Position numbers and translations under genes: made by a program
The notes under the pieces: model-generated
Database searches by the model: none
Told to the model about the DNA's origin: nothing
The model's input: only the letters and a program-made list of their open reading frames with translations
Assembly (NCBI GenBank): GCA_002747255.1
Contig: PDUC01000052.1
Location: forward strand, 1 to 64,000
Length of the DNA stretch: 64,000 nt
Source: Acidobacteriota bacterium
Lineage (GTDB): Bacteria; Acidobacteriota; Holophagae; Acanthopleuribacterales; Acanthopleuribacteraceae
Direction of reading: 5' to 3'
Part shown: positions 44,386-53,472 of the stretch, in pieces
Layout: each line of letters begins with the position of its first letter
How positions within the stretch are numbered: position 1 is the stretch's first letter

Positions 44386-44751
44386 CTAAAGGGTTTCTCC
44401 AATTTTGGCGACAGTTCGTTTCATGTCTAAGAAAATGAGGCCCAATTTGGCTTTTTCATTTGTCAATACCATGAAAACAGTTCCTTCAGAGGCACTCATG
44501 GCTATGACATAACCATGTTCACCCTTGACAAAAACCTGTTTGAGATCACCACGCCCAAGCTCTTCAGATGTTCGACTTCCAAGGCTTAGAAGCGTTGATG
44601 TCATTCCTGCAATTCTGCCCTCATCAAACTGCGAGGGAAAGGCGCTGGCAATCATGAGTCCATCCTCAGAAACAATGGCACAACCTTCAACATCAGGTGT
44701 TCCGGAATGCATGTAACCGAGTATTTCGTTTATTTTTTCCATACGGTTCAT
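44386..44751 (-). CDS. Roadblock/LC7-domain protein
   Basis: The 121-residue single-domain protein reads EILGYMHSGTPDVEGCAIVSEDGLMIASAFP, then RIAGMTSTLLSLGSRTSEELGRGDLKQVFVKGEHGYVI, the standard bacterial Roadblock/MglB-like layout. AGGAG precedes the ATG. It is the first gene of a five-gene minus operon with the ODP-like protein eight bases downstream. In Myxococcus, MglB of this fold is the GAP of the GTPase MglA; no MglA homologue is seen here. Confidence 0.88.
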   Translation of the reverse strand: MNRMEKINEILGYMHSGTPDVEGCAIVSEDGLMIASAFPSQFDEGRIAGMTSTLLSLGSRTSEELGRGDLKQVFVKGEHGYVIAMSASEGTVFMVLTNEKAKLGLIFLDMKRTVAKIGETL

Positions 44752-44832
44752 ACGGTACTCCTTTTTATAGCATCTTCAATGATTGGCATGATTTTTTATC
44801 TCATCGGGGTAGAAAATGCTTTGTTAATTTAA

Positions 44833-44865
44833 TTATAAAGCCTTCTTCAGGGAGGGGCTTTATAA
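44833..44865. repeat. 10-bp inverted repeat upstream of the Roadblock operon
   Basis: ttataaagcc (44833-44842) and ggctttataa (44856-44865) are perfect inverted repeats with a 13-base centre. They lie about 80 bases before the Roadblock start and 140 bases after dnaJ. An operator or a transcription-stop hairpin are both possible; there is no T-run. Confidence 0.5.
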
Positions 44866-45003
44866 AAAATGAAAAAATACGAGTAAAATCCAATTGGTGG
44901 GTTTAATTTATTTAACATGAATCAGTCCGTTGTATTGAAACACTGTGACAGAATCGAAATTATTGATAGTGTGCTTAACCTCATTTTTTTCAATCAAATC
45001 CTG

Positions 45004-46131
45004 TTAGGAATCAAAGAAATCTTTTACTTTCTGAAAAACCGATCGCTTCTCCAGATTGGGATTATCTTCAATTTTGGATAATTCTTCGAAAAGGGCCCGG
45101 GCTTCTTTACTCAAACGCTTGGGTGTGAAGACCTGAGCTGTGACAAAAAGGTGCCCTTTGCGAGTAGGGTGGCCCAGGACAGGGAAACCGGCTTTGGCAA
45201 TTTTAAACCGGCTGCCTGACTGGGTGCCTGCGGGAATGTGCAGTTCATGTGATCCATCCATGGTCGGTACTTCAATTTTAGTTCCCAGTGCCGCTTGAGA
45301 AAATGTGATGGGAAGCAAAGCGTGCAAGTCATTACCCTCTCTCTGAAAAAGCTCATGATCTTCAACCTGGATAACGAGATACAAGTCACCAGGGGGGCCT
45401 CCGTACTGCCCCGCCTCGCCTTGACCTTTGACGCGAAGTTTCATTCCCGTTTCGACACCTGGATACACCTTGACCGATACCTTGCCTACACTTTCTTCAA
45501 GGCCTGTCCCGTCACACGCTCTGCACATATCCTGAGGGTTGATGGTCTGACCCTGGCCGCGGCATGATGGACAAGTCATGCTCATTGTAAAAAAGCCGCT
45601 TTGCGAGAGTACCTGTCCGCTCCCCTGGCATCTTTGACAGTTTTGCATTTTTGCGCCTTCTTTCATTCCCTGGCCATGGCATTTTTCACAGACCTCGTTT
45701 CGAGTAACGTCGATTTTCTTTTCAACGCCGGTATAGGCTTCCTTAAAGCTGATTTTCAAAAGCTGTTCAATAGATCGGCCTTGTTTCATTCTGGACCGTC
45801 TTTGGCTTCTTCCTCCTCCTCCGAATCCGAAGTTAAAGAAATCTCCTAAAATATCTTCAAATCCACGAAACGCACTGGAATCAAATCCGCTGAAACCACT
45901 TCCCTGGGAACGCAGTCCTTCGTGGCCGTATCGATCGTACAGTTCTCGTTTCTCGCGATTTGAAAGAACTTCGTAGGCTTCTGCTGCTTCTTTGAACTTT
46001 TCTTCAGCGTTTTTGTCACCCTGATTTTTGTCGGGGTGATATTGAATGGCCATTTTTCGATAAGCCTTCTTAATCTCTTGATCACTTGCCTGACGAGATA
46101 CTCCAAGCACAGTGTAATAATCTTGTTTCAA
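45004..46131 (-). CDS. dnaJ: Chaperone protein DnaJ
   Basis: The 375-residue type I J-protein has [33 protein letters not shown] (J-domain with HPD) and a Gly/Phe-rich region ([13 protein letters not shown]). Four CxxCxGxG-type zinc repeats run from CEKCHGQG, and C-terminal substrate-binding domains follow. It stimulates DnaK ATPase and delivers unfolded proteins. It lies 19 bases behind dnaK in the grpE-dnaK-dnaJ operon. Confidence 0.97.
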   Translation of the reverse strand: MKQDYYTVLGVSRQASDQEIKKAYRKMAIQYHPDKNQGDKNAEEKFKEAAEAYEVLSNREKRELYDRYGHEGLRSQGSGFSGFDSSAFRGFEDILGDFFNFGFGGGGRSQRRSRMKQGRSIEQLLKISFKEAYTGVEKKIDVTRNEVCEKCHGQGMKEGAKMQNCQRCQGSGQVLSQSGFFTMSMTCPSCRGQGQTINPQDMCRACDGTGLEESVGKVSVKVYPGVETGMKLRVKGQGEAGQYGGPPGDLYLVIQVEDHELFQREGNDLHALLPITFSQAALGTKIEVPTMDGSHELHIPAGTQSGSRFKIAKAGFPVLGHPTRKGHLFVTAQVFTPKRLSKEARALFEELSKIEDNPNLEKRSVFQKVKDFFDS

Positions 46132-46149
46132 TCTGCGAACCTCTGTTGG

Positions 46150-47970
46150 TTAAGTGTCATCTCTGGTAGGGTTGAACATGATGAACTCGGAAAGCACTTT
46201 TGAGGTTTTGGTAAGCTCTTCAAGTGCAGGCAGAATGAGATCAGCATCTTCAGTGGAACATGCCCGTTTCGCTTCGGCAATGGTTTCTTTGACATTGTCG
46301 ACTTCTTCTGAACTTAAATTGGATTGATATTCAGAGAAAGTGCGTTCGACTGTATAGATCAACCCTTCGAGTTTGTTTTTCTTGAGGATCAATTCCTTTC
46401 GAATGGCGTCTTCTTCCGCTCTGGCTGATGCTTTATTGATAATACTGTCAATTTCACCGGGAGAGAGACCGCTTGAAGGAATGATCTCTATGGATTGTTT
46501 TTTGTTTGACAACTTGTCTACGGCTGAGACATTGACGATTCCATTACTGTCAATTGAAAAGGTGACATCAATTTGGGGAACGCCTTTCGGAGCGGGCGGG
46601 ATGTCTACTAAATCAAAACGAGCCAGGGATTTATTGCTTTCAACCAGTTCACTTTCACCTTGTAGGACATGAATGCTGACCACCGTCTGGTTATCTGCGA
46701 CCGTTGTGAATACCTGGGTGAAGGATGTAGGTATATTGGCATTCTTTTCAATCATGCGGTACATGAGGCCGCCTTGAGTTTCAATACCAAGGCTGAGTGG
46801 CGTAACATCCAACAGGACGATGTCCTTGACTTCGCCTTTCAAAATAGCGCCCTGAATGGCGGCACCGATTCCGACAACTTCATCGGGGTTCAAGTCCACG
46901 GTGGGTTTTATTCCAAAGAAATCCTCGACTTTTTCAAGGATGAGAGGGGTTCTGGTCTGACCTCCGACCAAAATAACCCGGTCCAGTTCTTCTGCTTTTA
47001 AACCCGCTGATTCCAACGCTTCACGACAGGGTTTCTCCGTTCTGTCGACAAGAGGCTGGATGAGCTCGTTGAACTTGTCTCTTGTCAAGTGAAGATTCAG
47101 GTGTTTGGCACCTGTGGCATCTGCTGAAATAAAAGGCAGAGTAATTTCAGTTTCATTGATACTTGAAAGTTCACATTTAGCCTTTTCCGCGGCTTCTTTG
47201 AGTCTTTGCAGGGCCATTTTGTCAAATTTCAGATTAATGCCAGTGTCTTTCTGGAAGGCATCGACCATCCATTCAAGAATGGCCCGGTCAAAGTCTTCGC
47301 CGCCAAGAAAGGTATCACCCGCTGTTGATTGGACTTCAAAAACACCTTCTTCGATAACCAGTATGGAAATATCAAAGGTGCCGCCACCCAAGTCAAAAAC
47401 AGCTACTTTCCCATCGAACTCTTTTTCCAGGCCATAGGCAAGCGCGGCCGCGGTTGGTTCGTTGATAATACGCTGGACATCCAGGCCAGCAATGGTGCCG
47501 GCATCTCTGGTGGCCTGTCGTTGCGAATCGTCAAAATAGGCAGGGACTGTAATAATGGCCTCGCTGACAGAGCTGCCTAGATAGTGCTCTGCCGCCTCTT
47601 TCAAGTGCTTTAGGAACATGGCGGAAATTTCTTGTGGTGAAAATTCCTGATCACGCACTTTGACCCATGCGTCACCGTTGTCTGCACATACGATTTCATA
47701 GGGTAAATGCTCTCGAGCCGAGCGGCTTTGCTCTGAATCGAATTTTTGTCCAATTAAACGCTTGACGGCATAAACCGTGTTTTGAGGATTGGTAATTGAT
47801 TGACGCCGCGCTATGTGACCAATCAGCTTTTCACCTGCCTCTGTAAAACCAACCACCGAAGGCGTGGTTCTGCTGCCTTCGCGATTGGGAATAACAGAGG
47901 GGTGGCTTCCCTCTGATACGGAAACGCAACAGTTCGTGGTTCCCAAATCAATACCAATTATCTTTGACAT
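46150..47970 (-). CDS. dnaK: Chaperone protein DnaK (Hsp70)
   Basis: The 606-residue Hsp70 starts [17 protein letters not shown] and shows the phosphate loops ([14 protein letters not shown]), the linker region [20 protein letters not shown] and the substrate-binding beta-domain. It is about 30 residues shorter than usual and ends [11 protein letters not shown], without the Gly-rich disordered tail and EEVD-like or DDAD end of many bacterial DnaKs. It works with GrpE and DnaJ in the cytosol. It is located between them in the same operon. Confidence 0.97.
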   Translation of the reverse strand: MSKIIGIDLGTTNCCVSVSEGSHPSVIPNREGSRTTPSVVGFTEAGEKLIGHIARRQSITNPQNTVYAVKRLIGQKFDSEQSRSAREHLPYEIVCADNGDAWVKVRDQEFSPQEISAMFLKHLKEAAEHYLGSSVSEAIITVPAYFDDSQRQATRDAGTIAGLDVQRIINEPTAAALAYGLEKEFDGKVAVFDLGGGTFDISILVIEEGVFEVQSTAGDTFLGGEDFDRAILEWMVDAFQKDTGINLKFDKMALQRLKEAAEKAKCELSSINETEITLPFISADATGAKHLNLHLTRDKFNELIQPLVDRTEKPCREALESAGLKAEELDRVILVGGQTRTPLILEKVEDFFGIKPTVDLNPDEVVGIGAAIQGAILKGEVKDIVLLDVTPLSLGIETQGGLMYRMIEKNANIPTSFTQVFTTVADNQTVVSIHVLQGESELVESNKSLARFDLVDIPPAPKGVPQIDVTFSIDSNGIVNVSAVDKLSNKKQSIEIIPSSGLSPGEIDSIINKASARAEEDAIRKELILKKNKLEGLIYTVERTFSEYQSNLSSEEVDNVKETIAEAKRACSTEDADLILPALEELTKTSKVLSEFIMFNPTRDDT

Positions 47971-47983
47971 GCCTGATTACTCC

Positions 47984-48664
47984 TTAAGCCTGATCTTCTT
48001 GACTTGACGAATCCTCTTCAGATACAGATGGTTTTTTTTCATCATTGGAACTGGATGGTGCAGGCGTTGCCACAGACACCTGTGACGGCCTTAGAAGCTC
48101 CCCATTAAAGGAGTAACCTTTTTGAAACACTTGTACGACGGTGTTTTCTGGGTAGTCGTTTGTGGGAAATTGCACCATGGCTTCATGCATGTGCGGGTTG
48201 AACTCCGTTCCTTCTGCTTTTATTTCATAAACACTACCTTGTGAAAGCACATCCAGAAACTGTTTGTGAATCATTTCAATGCCCTGGACAAAACTGTCAT
48301 CGTGATTTTCGACCGCATCCAGAGCCCGTTCAAAATTGTCTAGAATTTCAAGGAAATTCAGGAAAAGGGCTTTTTTTGCCCGCTTGATTTCCTCAAACCT
48401 CTCCCTCGTGCTTCTGCGCTTCAAGTTCTCGTAATCGGCTCTGGCTCGAAGGAGCTCGCTGGACATCTTCTTGTTCCCTTCGCTGAGGTTTTTGATGCGG
48501 ATGTCTTTTTCATCCTCTTCTTCGTTTTCCCGTTTCTGCGCTTCAAGCTCATCTAAATCAGTGGTTTCTGATTTTAAGACAGGTTGTATTTCGATGTTGG
48601 TTGCTTCAGTAATTTGGTCGGGATCAATTGCCTTCACTTCTGAATTCTCATTTACTTCAGTCAC
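47984..48664 (-). CDS. grpE: Nucleotide exchange factor GrpE
   Basis: The 226-residue protein begins at GTG with AAAGGAG upstream. An acidic N-terminal tail leads to a long helix with ARADYENLKRRSTRERFEEIKRAK, then LNFLEILDNFERAL and the beta-wing HMHEAMVQFPTNDYPENTVVQVFQKGYSFNGELLRPSQV, typical of GrpE. The C-terminus is Ser/Glu-rich. It releases ADP from DnaK. It is the first gene of the heat-shock operon and carries a promoter 80 bases upstream. No CIRCE element was found. Confidence 0.95.
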   Translation of the reverse strand: MTEVNENSEVKAIDPDQITEATNIEIQPVLKSETTDLDELEAQKRENEEEDEKDIRIKNLSEGNKKMSSELLRARADYENLKRRSTRERFEEIKRAKKALFLNFLEILDNFERALDAVENHDDSFVQGIEMIHKQFLDVLSQGSVYEIKAEGTEFNPHMHEAMVQFPTNDYPENTVVQVFQKGYSFNGELLRPSQVSVATPAPSSSNDEKKPSVSEEDSSSQEDQA

Positions 48665-48742
48665 AAACCCAAACTCCTTTGTTCATAATTAAAACAGCTA
48701 AATTGAATTTATCAGACAACATTCAATCTATACAAACTTCGT

Positions 48743-48770
48743 ATTATACCATTTGATGTCCATAGTTGAA
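48743..48770 (-). promoter_or_regulatory. Sigma70-type promoter of grpE-dnaK-dnaJ
   Basis: On the minus strand, TTCAAC (48765-48770) and TATAAT (48743-48748) are spaced by 16 bases, and TGG precedes the -10. The elements lie about 80 bases before the grpE start. I saw no CIRCE inverted repeat and no clear sigma32 pattern in this region. Confidence 0.6.
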
Positions 48771-48957
48771 TAGATATATGTCGTTTTGTCATTTGCCGCC
48801 CTGTATCATCTCATCGAATGCTTCGCTTCATCTGAGAAAAATAAATGATTTTTCATTTATCGGCAGAAAAACGCAAAGGTTAAACGAAAAAGATGCTTCC
48901 ATACCTGTTTGCTTAAATTCTTTGGTTTGCAGGCAGGCACATCATCCAGAGTGGGTA

Positions 48958-49524
48958 TTACAGTTTGGACCATTTTTCGAAGAGTTTATTTTGTTCCTGT
49001 TTTGAAAGGCATTCCAGTTGGTCTTTTCTTTGGCGAAAGGCCTCGAACATACTGACAGCGGCAGCCACACTGACATTCAGGCTTTGCGTAAAACCCGTTT
49101 GAGGGATTTCAAAGTTGCCATCAGCCAGCAGGTGAGCTTCATCGGAAACACCGCTGTGTTCATTGCCAAAAACAAGTGCTGTTTTTTGAGTTAAGTCCAG
49201 ACTGTAAAGGCTTTTGCTGGCTTCATTCAAGTGCGTGGCCAGGATGGTAAAACCCTTGGCTCTCAATGCATGATAGCAGGTTTTTATATCGCAAAACAAA
49301 TGGGTCTGGATCCATTTTTTGGAACCAGCGGACGATTTTTTCCCGAGTTTTGGGAACTCCTGGTTGTTGTAAACAAGATAGAGTTCCAGAATACCGACAG
49401 AATCGGCTGAACGCAGTATGGCTGACACGTTGTGTGGATCCCATATGTTTTCTAAAACCAAGGTAAGTGTGTTCTGTCTGTATCGTATGACGTCCCGATA
49501 CCGCTTTTCTCTTTCTGGAGTCAT
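48958..49524 (-). CDS. trmH: tRNA (guanosine-18-2'-O)-methyltransferase TrmH
   Basis: The 188-residue SPOUT enzyme begins MTPEREKRYRDVIRYRQ and has the three knot motifs: NVSAILRSADSVGI at about 33, ALVFGNEHSGVSDEA at about 115 and IPQTGFTQSLNVSVAAAVSMFEA at about 139. The first and third are typical of TrmH. It methylates the ribose of G18 in the tRNA D-loop. AGGAG is upstream, and the PolB-like exonuclease gene ends ten bases before it. Confidence 0.9.
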   Translation of the reverse strand: MTPEREKRYRDVIRYRQNTLTLVLENIWDPHNVSAILRSADSVGILELYLVYNNQEFPKLGKKSSAGSKKWIQTHLFCDIKTCYHALRAKGFTILATHLNEASKSLYSLDLTQKTALVFGNEHSGVSDEAHLLADGNFEIPQTGFTQSLNVSVAAAVSMFEAFRQRKDQLECLSKQEQNKLFEKWSKL

Positions 49525-49534
49525 TAGGTCTCTC

Positions 49535-50266
49535 CTAGACGGATATCAAGCCGTCTTCCGGTATGAGTTTTTGTCGCGCAAACTTTAACACAAGCTGGGC
49601 GGTTGCCAGGACATCCTGTTCACAGTACTTGCGTATACGTTCGCAATCGCCCTCTTCCCAGAAGGTGCTTCCAACCATGCTTCCGTCCATCTGTTCTTTG
49701 GGGGATGGAATATCCAGAAGAGCCGTCAGCAGGTCCAGCGAGACAAAGCTCTTGTAATCACCGAATTTCCACAGTTCCATGGTATCGATATGGGGAATTT
49801 CCCACGGTTTGCGACCTTGTATTTGCAGGAGCCGCGGTAATTCAATGCCATTGACGAGAAATCGCCTTCCCAGAAAGGGGAAATCGAATTCCTTGCCGTT
49901 GTGGGCGCATAAAAGCCACTTCGGAACAGTTGGAAAGCGGTCCAGCATGTGTCCGAACTCCTGTAAAACGAGTGCTTCATCAGGTCCGTAACACGATTTG
50001 ACTTTTAAAACCGGTGTGTCGCCTTCAAATTTCAAATAGCCCGAAGAGATGCAAACCACTTTGGCGAACTCAGCGTAAATGGCCGCGCGTTCCACATAGA
50101 ACTCAGCAGGCGGCAGGACAGGGTCGGGTGAATTTCTCTGAAGGTATGTCGATTTTTTATCCCAGTGCGGTTTAAGTCTTTCGGGGAGAGAATCGTAGTT
50201 CCGTGTTAGGGACACGGTTTCAATGTCAAGAAAGATCAGTCGTTGCAGGTTTTCTCTGTTAAACAT
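49535..50266 (-). CDS. PolB-like 3'-5' exonuclease
   Basis: The 243-residue protein has the DEDD exonuclease residues: FLDIETV at about 12 (ExoI), HNGKEFDFPFLGRRF at about 121 (ExoII) and EQDVLATAQL at about 218 (ExoIII). It fits the predicted PolB-like exonuclease family (PF10108 type), stand-alone proteins with no polymerase part. The substrate and pathway are unknown. It is the third gene in a tight four-gene minus operon and starts two bases after the methyltransferase stop. Confidence 0.82.
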   Translation of the reverse strand: MFNRENLQRLIFLDIETVSLTRNYDSLPERLKPHWDKKSTYLQRNSPDPVLPPAEFYVERAAIYAEFAKVVCISSGYLKFEGDTPVLKVKSCYGPDEALVLQEFGHMLDRFPTVPKWLLCAHNGKEFDFPFLGRRFLVNGIELPRLLQIQGRKPWEIPHIDTMELWKFGDYKSFVSLDLLTALLDIPSPKEQMDGSMVGSTFWEEGDCERIRKYCEQDVLATAQLVLKFARQKLIPEDGLISV

Positions 50267-50268
50267 GG

Positions 50269-51123
50269 TTACTCCGGTTTTTCTGCGTAGAGATAGAAAG
50301 TTGAGGCCAGACGGTGAGACTCAGGAAAAGAATTGACGAAACGATCCAGGAATTTAATGGGAAAAAGCAACGCCGTTGCCAGTCCTTTGACTGCCGTGTA
50401 GCCTTTTGGATAGGTCAGTCCAGACAAAATGTAGATCCACTCACTCAGTAGATTGACCATACTCGAGCAGGGTCCGCCGTGTATGCCGGTTTCAATATGG
50501 TTGAAGGCGGAAAATTCGGCTTTCATGCCCTCTTTAGACCATCTTCTGTAGTCGTTCGGGTGTCCGTGGTAGGGGAAGAGAAAAGGGACGATAAAGAAAC
50601 AGGAACCGCCTGGTTTCAGGACTCTGTGGGTCTCTTCAATGACTTGCCAGGGGTTGTAAACGTGTTCGAGGACCACTTCACAGAGGACCGCATCAAAACA
50701 GGCATCCTTGAAGGGTAAATGACAGGCATCCGCAATGACATCGACACCTGGAAAGGCATCGAGATCGAGGTGAGTGGCGTCGGGATAAGTCGTTGTTCCA
50801 CTTCCGATGACCAGCAGGTTTCCTCTTTTGACTGTCGCTTCTTTTTTTTGCTGCCACTCCTTCAGCGGAAAGTACTCAGATGTTATAACCCGATGAAGGA
50901 AGTACGCGGCTTTAGTCGGCGGTTCACTCTTGTAAGCCGCACTCATTTTCTGTCCGTCAATTGAATTCAGGGCAAGAGTGTCAATGGACTGCGGGTTCTT
51001 AAAAGCGGGTACTCCGCATTCAAATGCGTATTGAATGGAACATGTTTTACATACAAACGACTCGTTGTCACGAACAAGTGATCCGTGACATGAGAGGCAG
51101 CGCAGCTTGTCATTGGCTATCAT
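50269..51123 (-). CDS. SAM-dependent methyltransferase with N-terminal zinc ribbon
   Basis: The first 45 residues carry two CxxC pairs (LRCLSCHG, VCKTCSI), a Trm112-like zinc ribbon. A class I methyltransferase domain follows, with LLVIGSGTTTYPDATHLDLDAFPGVDVIADACHLPF and the motif IV-like VLCEVVLEHVYNP. The C-terminal third is hydrophobic with two possible helices. The target is unknown; similar proteins modify quinones, glycans or small molecules. It overlaps the preceding gene by four bases. Confidence 0.8.
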   Translation of the reverse strand: MIANDKLRCLSCHGSLVRDNESFVCKTCSIQYAFECGVPAFKNPQSIDTLALNSIDGQKMSAAYKSEPPTKAAYFLHRVITSEYFPLKEWQQKKEATVKRGNLLVIGSGTTTYPDATHLDLDAFPGVDVIADACHLPFKDACFDAVLCEVVLEHVYNPWQVIEETHRVLKPGGSCFFIVPFLFPYHGHPNDYRRWSKEGMKAEFSAFNHIETGIHGGPCSSMVNLLSEWIYILSGLTYPKGYTAVKGLATALLFPIKFLDRFVNSFPESHRLASTFYLYAEKPE

Positions 51124-52289
51124 GGACAGGTGTTCCTGATGTAGTCTCTGAGTAACAGGATGGTATTGGTTCCTTCAATGGCATCAGGGATGACGGTATC
51201 CAGAAATTTCCGCGGAGTTTGCCAGCGCTTTTCCATGCCCAGATTCCCCAGTTGGATGGGGTTTTGCGATGTTTCGAGAATATCAAAGAGGTGCGACATA
51301 AAGAGATTATGCCGACAAATTTGACTGGTGGATTCCGCTATTTTCATGAGAGCATGCTTTTCCCGGGAATCAAACAGCATAAAAAATGAAAGGTCTCTTT
51401 CGAGATTTTGAAGGATCAGCCTTGGTGGAATGAGCATCTTGCCTTCACCCAAGTCCAGCGGGCGATACTCTTCCAAAAACCATCTTATTATTTCCTGATA
51501 GGACAGGTGGTTCTCTTCCCGGTCAGGAGATGAAATCATCATTTGAATTAAAGCCGTGTTTGACAGCAGGTTTGCGGGAAAGGGAAGCGCCTTTTTTACG
51601 ATATCGAGGAAGGGGAACAATTTTTCTGTGTTCTTTTCTCGATAGTGATGTCTCAAATAAGCAATGCGCGCATTTTTATCCCACTTAATTTTGGCCTGAC
51701 CTTTTAATTTCCAGTCGAGCTTTCTGAATGCGTAAGCCAGGAATTTGTGATAGATGTTCCTTTGCGTATCCCGATTGGCAAGATGAGACTGTAACCTGGA
51801 AGATGCTGTATGAAATGGAGAGGCTAAACGAGGGAATCCAATTGAGCGTATCTGCCCTTCCAGCCTCTTTTTTCGGTTCTCAATCATGGGGCTTACCGCT
51901 TCTCGACTATTAGAAAACCGCTTTTCGTAGTCTTCCGCGGAGATCAAGCAGTAATTTGTCGTTCCAGGTCCTGAATGCCATTGGGACATTTGTTCTGTTT
52001 GGTCCTGTTTAAATACCAGGGTGACAAAGGGCTGTTTTTTATGCTGTTCCAGGAATAAGGAAGACAGTTTTTTTTCGATGAAACTCCAATCACTTTTTTG
52101 AAAAGAGTTCAGTTCAGGGAGATCGAGAAATATAAAACGGAAGGAATCCGCTTTCTTTAACTGTCCTGGCAGCCATATCTTTGTGAAGGTCAACCATGAA
52201 GCGGGTAATTTTGTGATGCTTCCATCCTGTGTTAAAACACGAGGGTTCATGCTCTTCCAGGCCTGGCTCATTGAAATGCTGTTTGTCAT
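51120..52289 (-). CDS. Hypothetical protein in RNA/DNA-enzyme operon
   Basis: The ATG at 52289 has GGGAG a few bases upstream, and the frame's 22-codon extension is unsupported. The 389-residue product is basic and helix-rich, with patches such as RKKRLEGQIRSIGFPR and KWDKNARIAYLRHHYR. I find no known motif. It overlaps the methyltransferase gene by four bases (ATGA), and the exonuclease and trmH follow, forming one transcript. The basic character would fit nucleic-acid or membrane binding, but this is only compositional. Confidence 0.6.
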   Translation of the reverse strand: MTNSISMSQAWKSMNPRVLTQDGSITKLPASWLTFTKIWLPGQLKKADSFRFIFLDLPELNSFQKSDWSFIEKKLSSLFLEQHKKQPFVTLVFKQDQTEQMSQWHSGPGTTNYCLISAEDYEKRFSNSREAVSPMIENRKKRLEGQIRSIGFPRLASPFHTASSRLQSHLANRDTQRNIYHKFLAYAFRKLDWKLKGQAKIKWDKNARIAYLRHHYREKNTEKLFPFLDIVKKALPFPANLLSNTALIQMMISSPDREENHLSYQEIIRWFLEEYRPLDLGEGKMLIPPRLILQNLERDLSFFMLFDSREKHALMKIAESTSQICRHNLFMSHLFDILETSQNPIQLGNLGMEKRWQTPRKFLDTVIPDAIEGTNTILLLRDYIRNTCP

Positions 52290-52406
52290 ATGTCTCCCGG
52301 ATATTTTTATACTTGAAGTCAAGGTAAAAGTAAAGCCACACATGGATTGAAACAAGTGGTATTCTAGGTGCTTGTCAATAGATCAGTTTGAATAGACGGT
52401 TATTCA

Positions 52407-53471
52407 ATGGGTAAGACTTTAAAAGAAAAGAAGCAGGTTCTCCTGATAGGTCACTACGGTCGAGGAAACATCGGAGACGAAATGATGCTCCGTGGCATCA
52501 GGCGCTTAATGCCGGGTGAAGTCCATTTAATGGTGCTTGGGGGAGAAAGAGAAAAGAAACTAAGACAGCTTTTTTCAGGGTTACGGAAAAGTGAATGGCT
52601 CTGGCTGGGTGGCGGCAGCATGTTTCACGATCTGCCCAAACCAGTCAGTCGCAAATACCGAAGCCTGCTTAAAATGTGTATGTTGACCTTGCTCGGCAAG
52701 CTCTTCAGGCTGAAAGTGGCCTGGATCGGCGTGGGTGTGGGCCCTCTTCACACCCCATTAGCCAAAAAAATGGCGCGGTTTTGCCTAAAACAAAGCTCGT
52801 TTCGCTCTGTCCGCGATGTGGAATCGAAAAACTGGATCAAGGAGAACGGTTTCGAGTCAAAACTCACTCCGGACCTTGCGCTTACCGGCTTCCAGCCAAA
52901 ATCGATCGAACCCCAACCCTCTTCATTTGTTCTAGGTGTGAATATTTTCCCTTATCATGCTATCTATCACGCTGAACCGGACATGGATCGAGAGTGGATG
53001 GACTTTTTAGCCGCAACACTGAAGTCTCTGTCTGAGTCAGGTAACGTGACCTTGAAGCTCCTCTCATTTAGCAATAAGCTCACCGAGAACGATCAAAATG
53101 CCCTCGACTATCTCGCGGAGAAACTGGGGATTTCATTGATTTTTCAACCTGAACAGAGTATCGAGGCCATTCAAACATGCGATGGCGTTTTGAGCATGAG
53201 GTACCATGCCTCGCTTGTAAGTGCCTACCTGGGTAAGGCGACCATCGCTCTGGCCTATCATCCAAAGTGCATGGTCCTCGATCAGGCTCTGGGTCTCAAC
53301 CAGAGATCGCTGATGGCATGGCCGGCTGCAGATACCTATGAACTGCTGAAGCGGCACATTCACAGCATGATCGAACATCCCGATGCGTACAGAGCCGTAT
53401 TTCAAAAGGCAGAACTTCAAAAACAGCTGGAAGAAAATGCACTGCCAGACCTGAAAGGTTGGGAACGGTAA
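52407..53471 (+). CDS. Polysaccharide pyruvyl transferase family protein
   Basis: The 354-residue protein reads LLIGHYGRGNIGDEMMLRGI at the start, the CsaB/PF04230 motif GxxNxGDE. It has WLGGGSMFHD at about 70 and AWIGVGVGPLH at about 107. The C-terminal half is GT-B-like, with VLSMRYHASLVSAYLGKATIALAYHPK; the MRYH motif is typical of the CsaB group. CsaB pyruvylates cell-wall polysaccharide in Gram-positives; in a diderm the target may be an exopolysaccharide. A GT4 glycosyltransferase starts two bases after the stop. Confidence 0.85.
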   Translation: MGKTLKEKKQVLLIGHYGRGNIGDEMMLRGIRRLMPGEVHLMVLGGEREKKLRQLFSGLRKSEWLWLGGGSMFHDLPKPVSRKYRSLLKMCMLTLLGKLFRLKVAWIGVGVGPLHTPLAKKMARFCLKQSSFRSVRDVESKNWIKENGFESKLTPDLALTGFQPKSIEPQPSSFVLGVNIFPYHAIYHAEPDMDREWMDFLAATLKSLSESGNVTLKLLSFSNKLTENDQNALDYLAEKLGISLIFQPEQSIEAIQTCDGVLSMRYHASLVSAYLGKATIALAYHPKCMVLDQALGLNQRSLMAWPAADTYELLKRHIHSMIEHPDAYRAVFQKAELQKQLEENALPDLKGWER

Positions 53472-53472
53472 A

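Noticed and set aside
48665-48957. CIRCE heat-shock operator before grpE
   Set aside because: I looked for TTAGCACTC-N9-GAGTGCTAA and found nothing close; only a sigma70-type promoter is supported.
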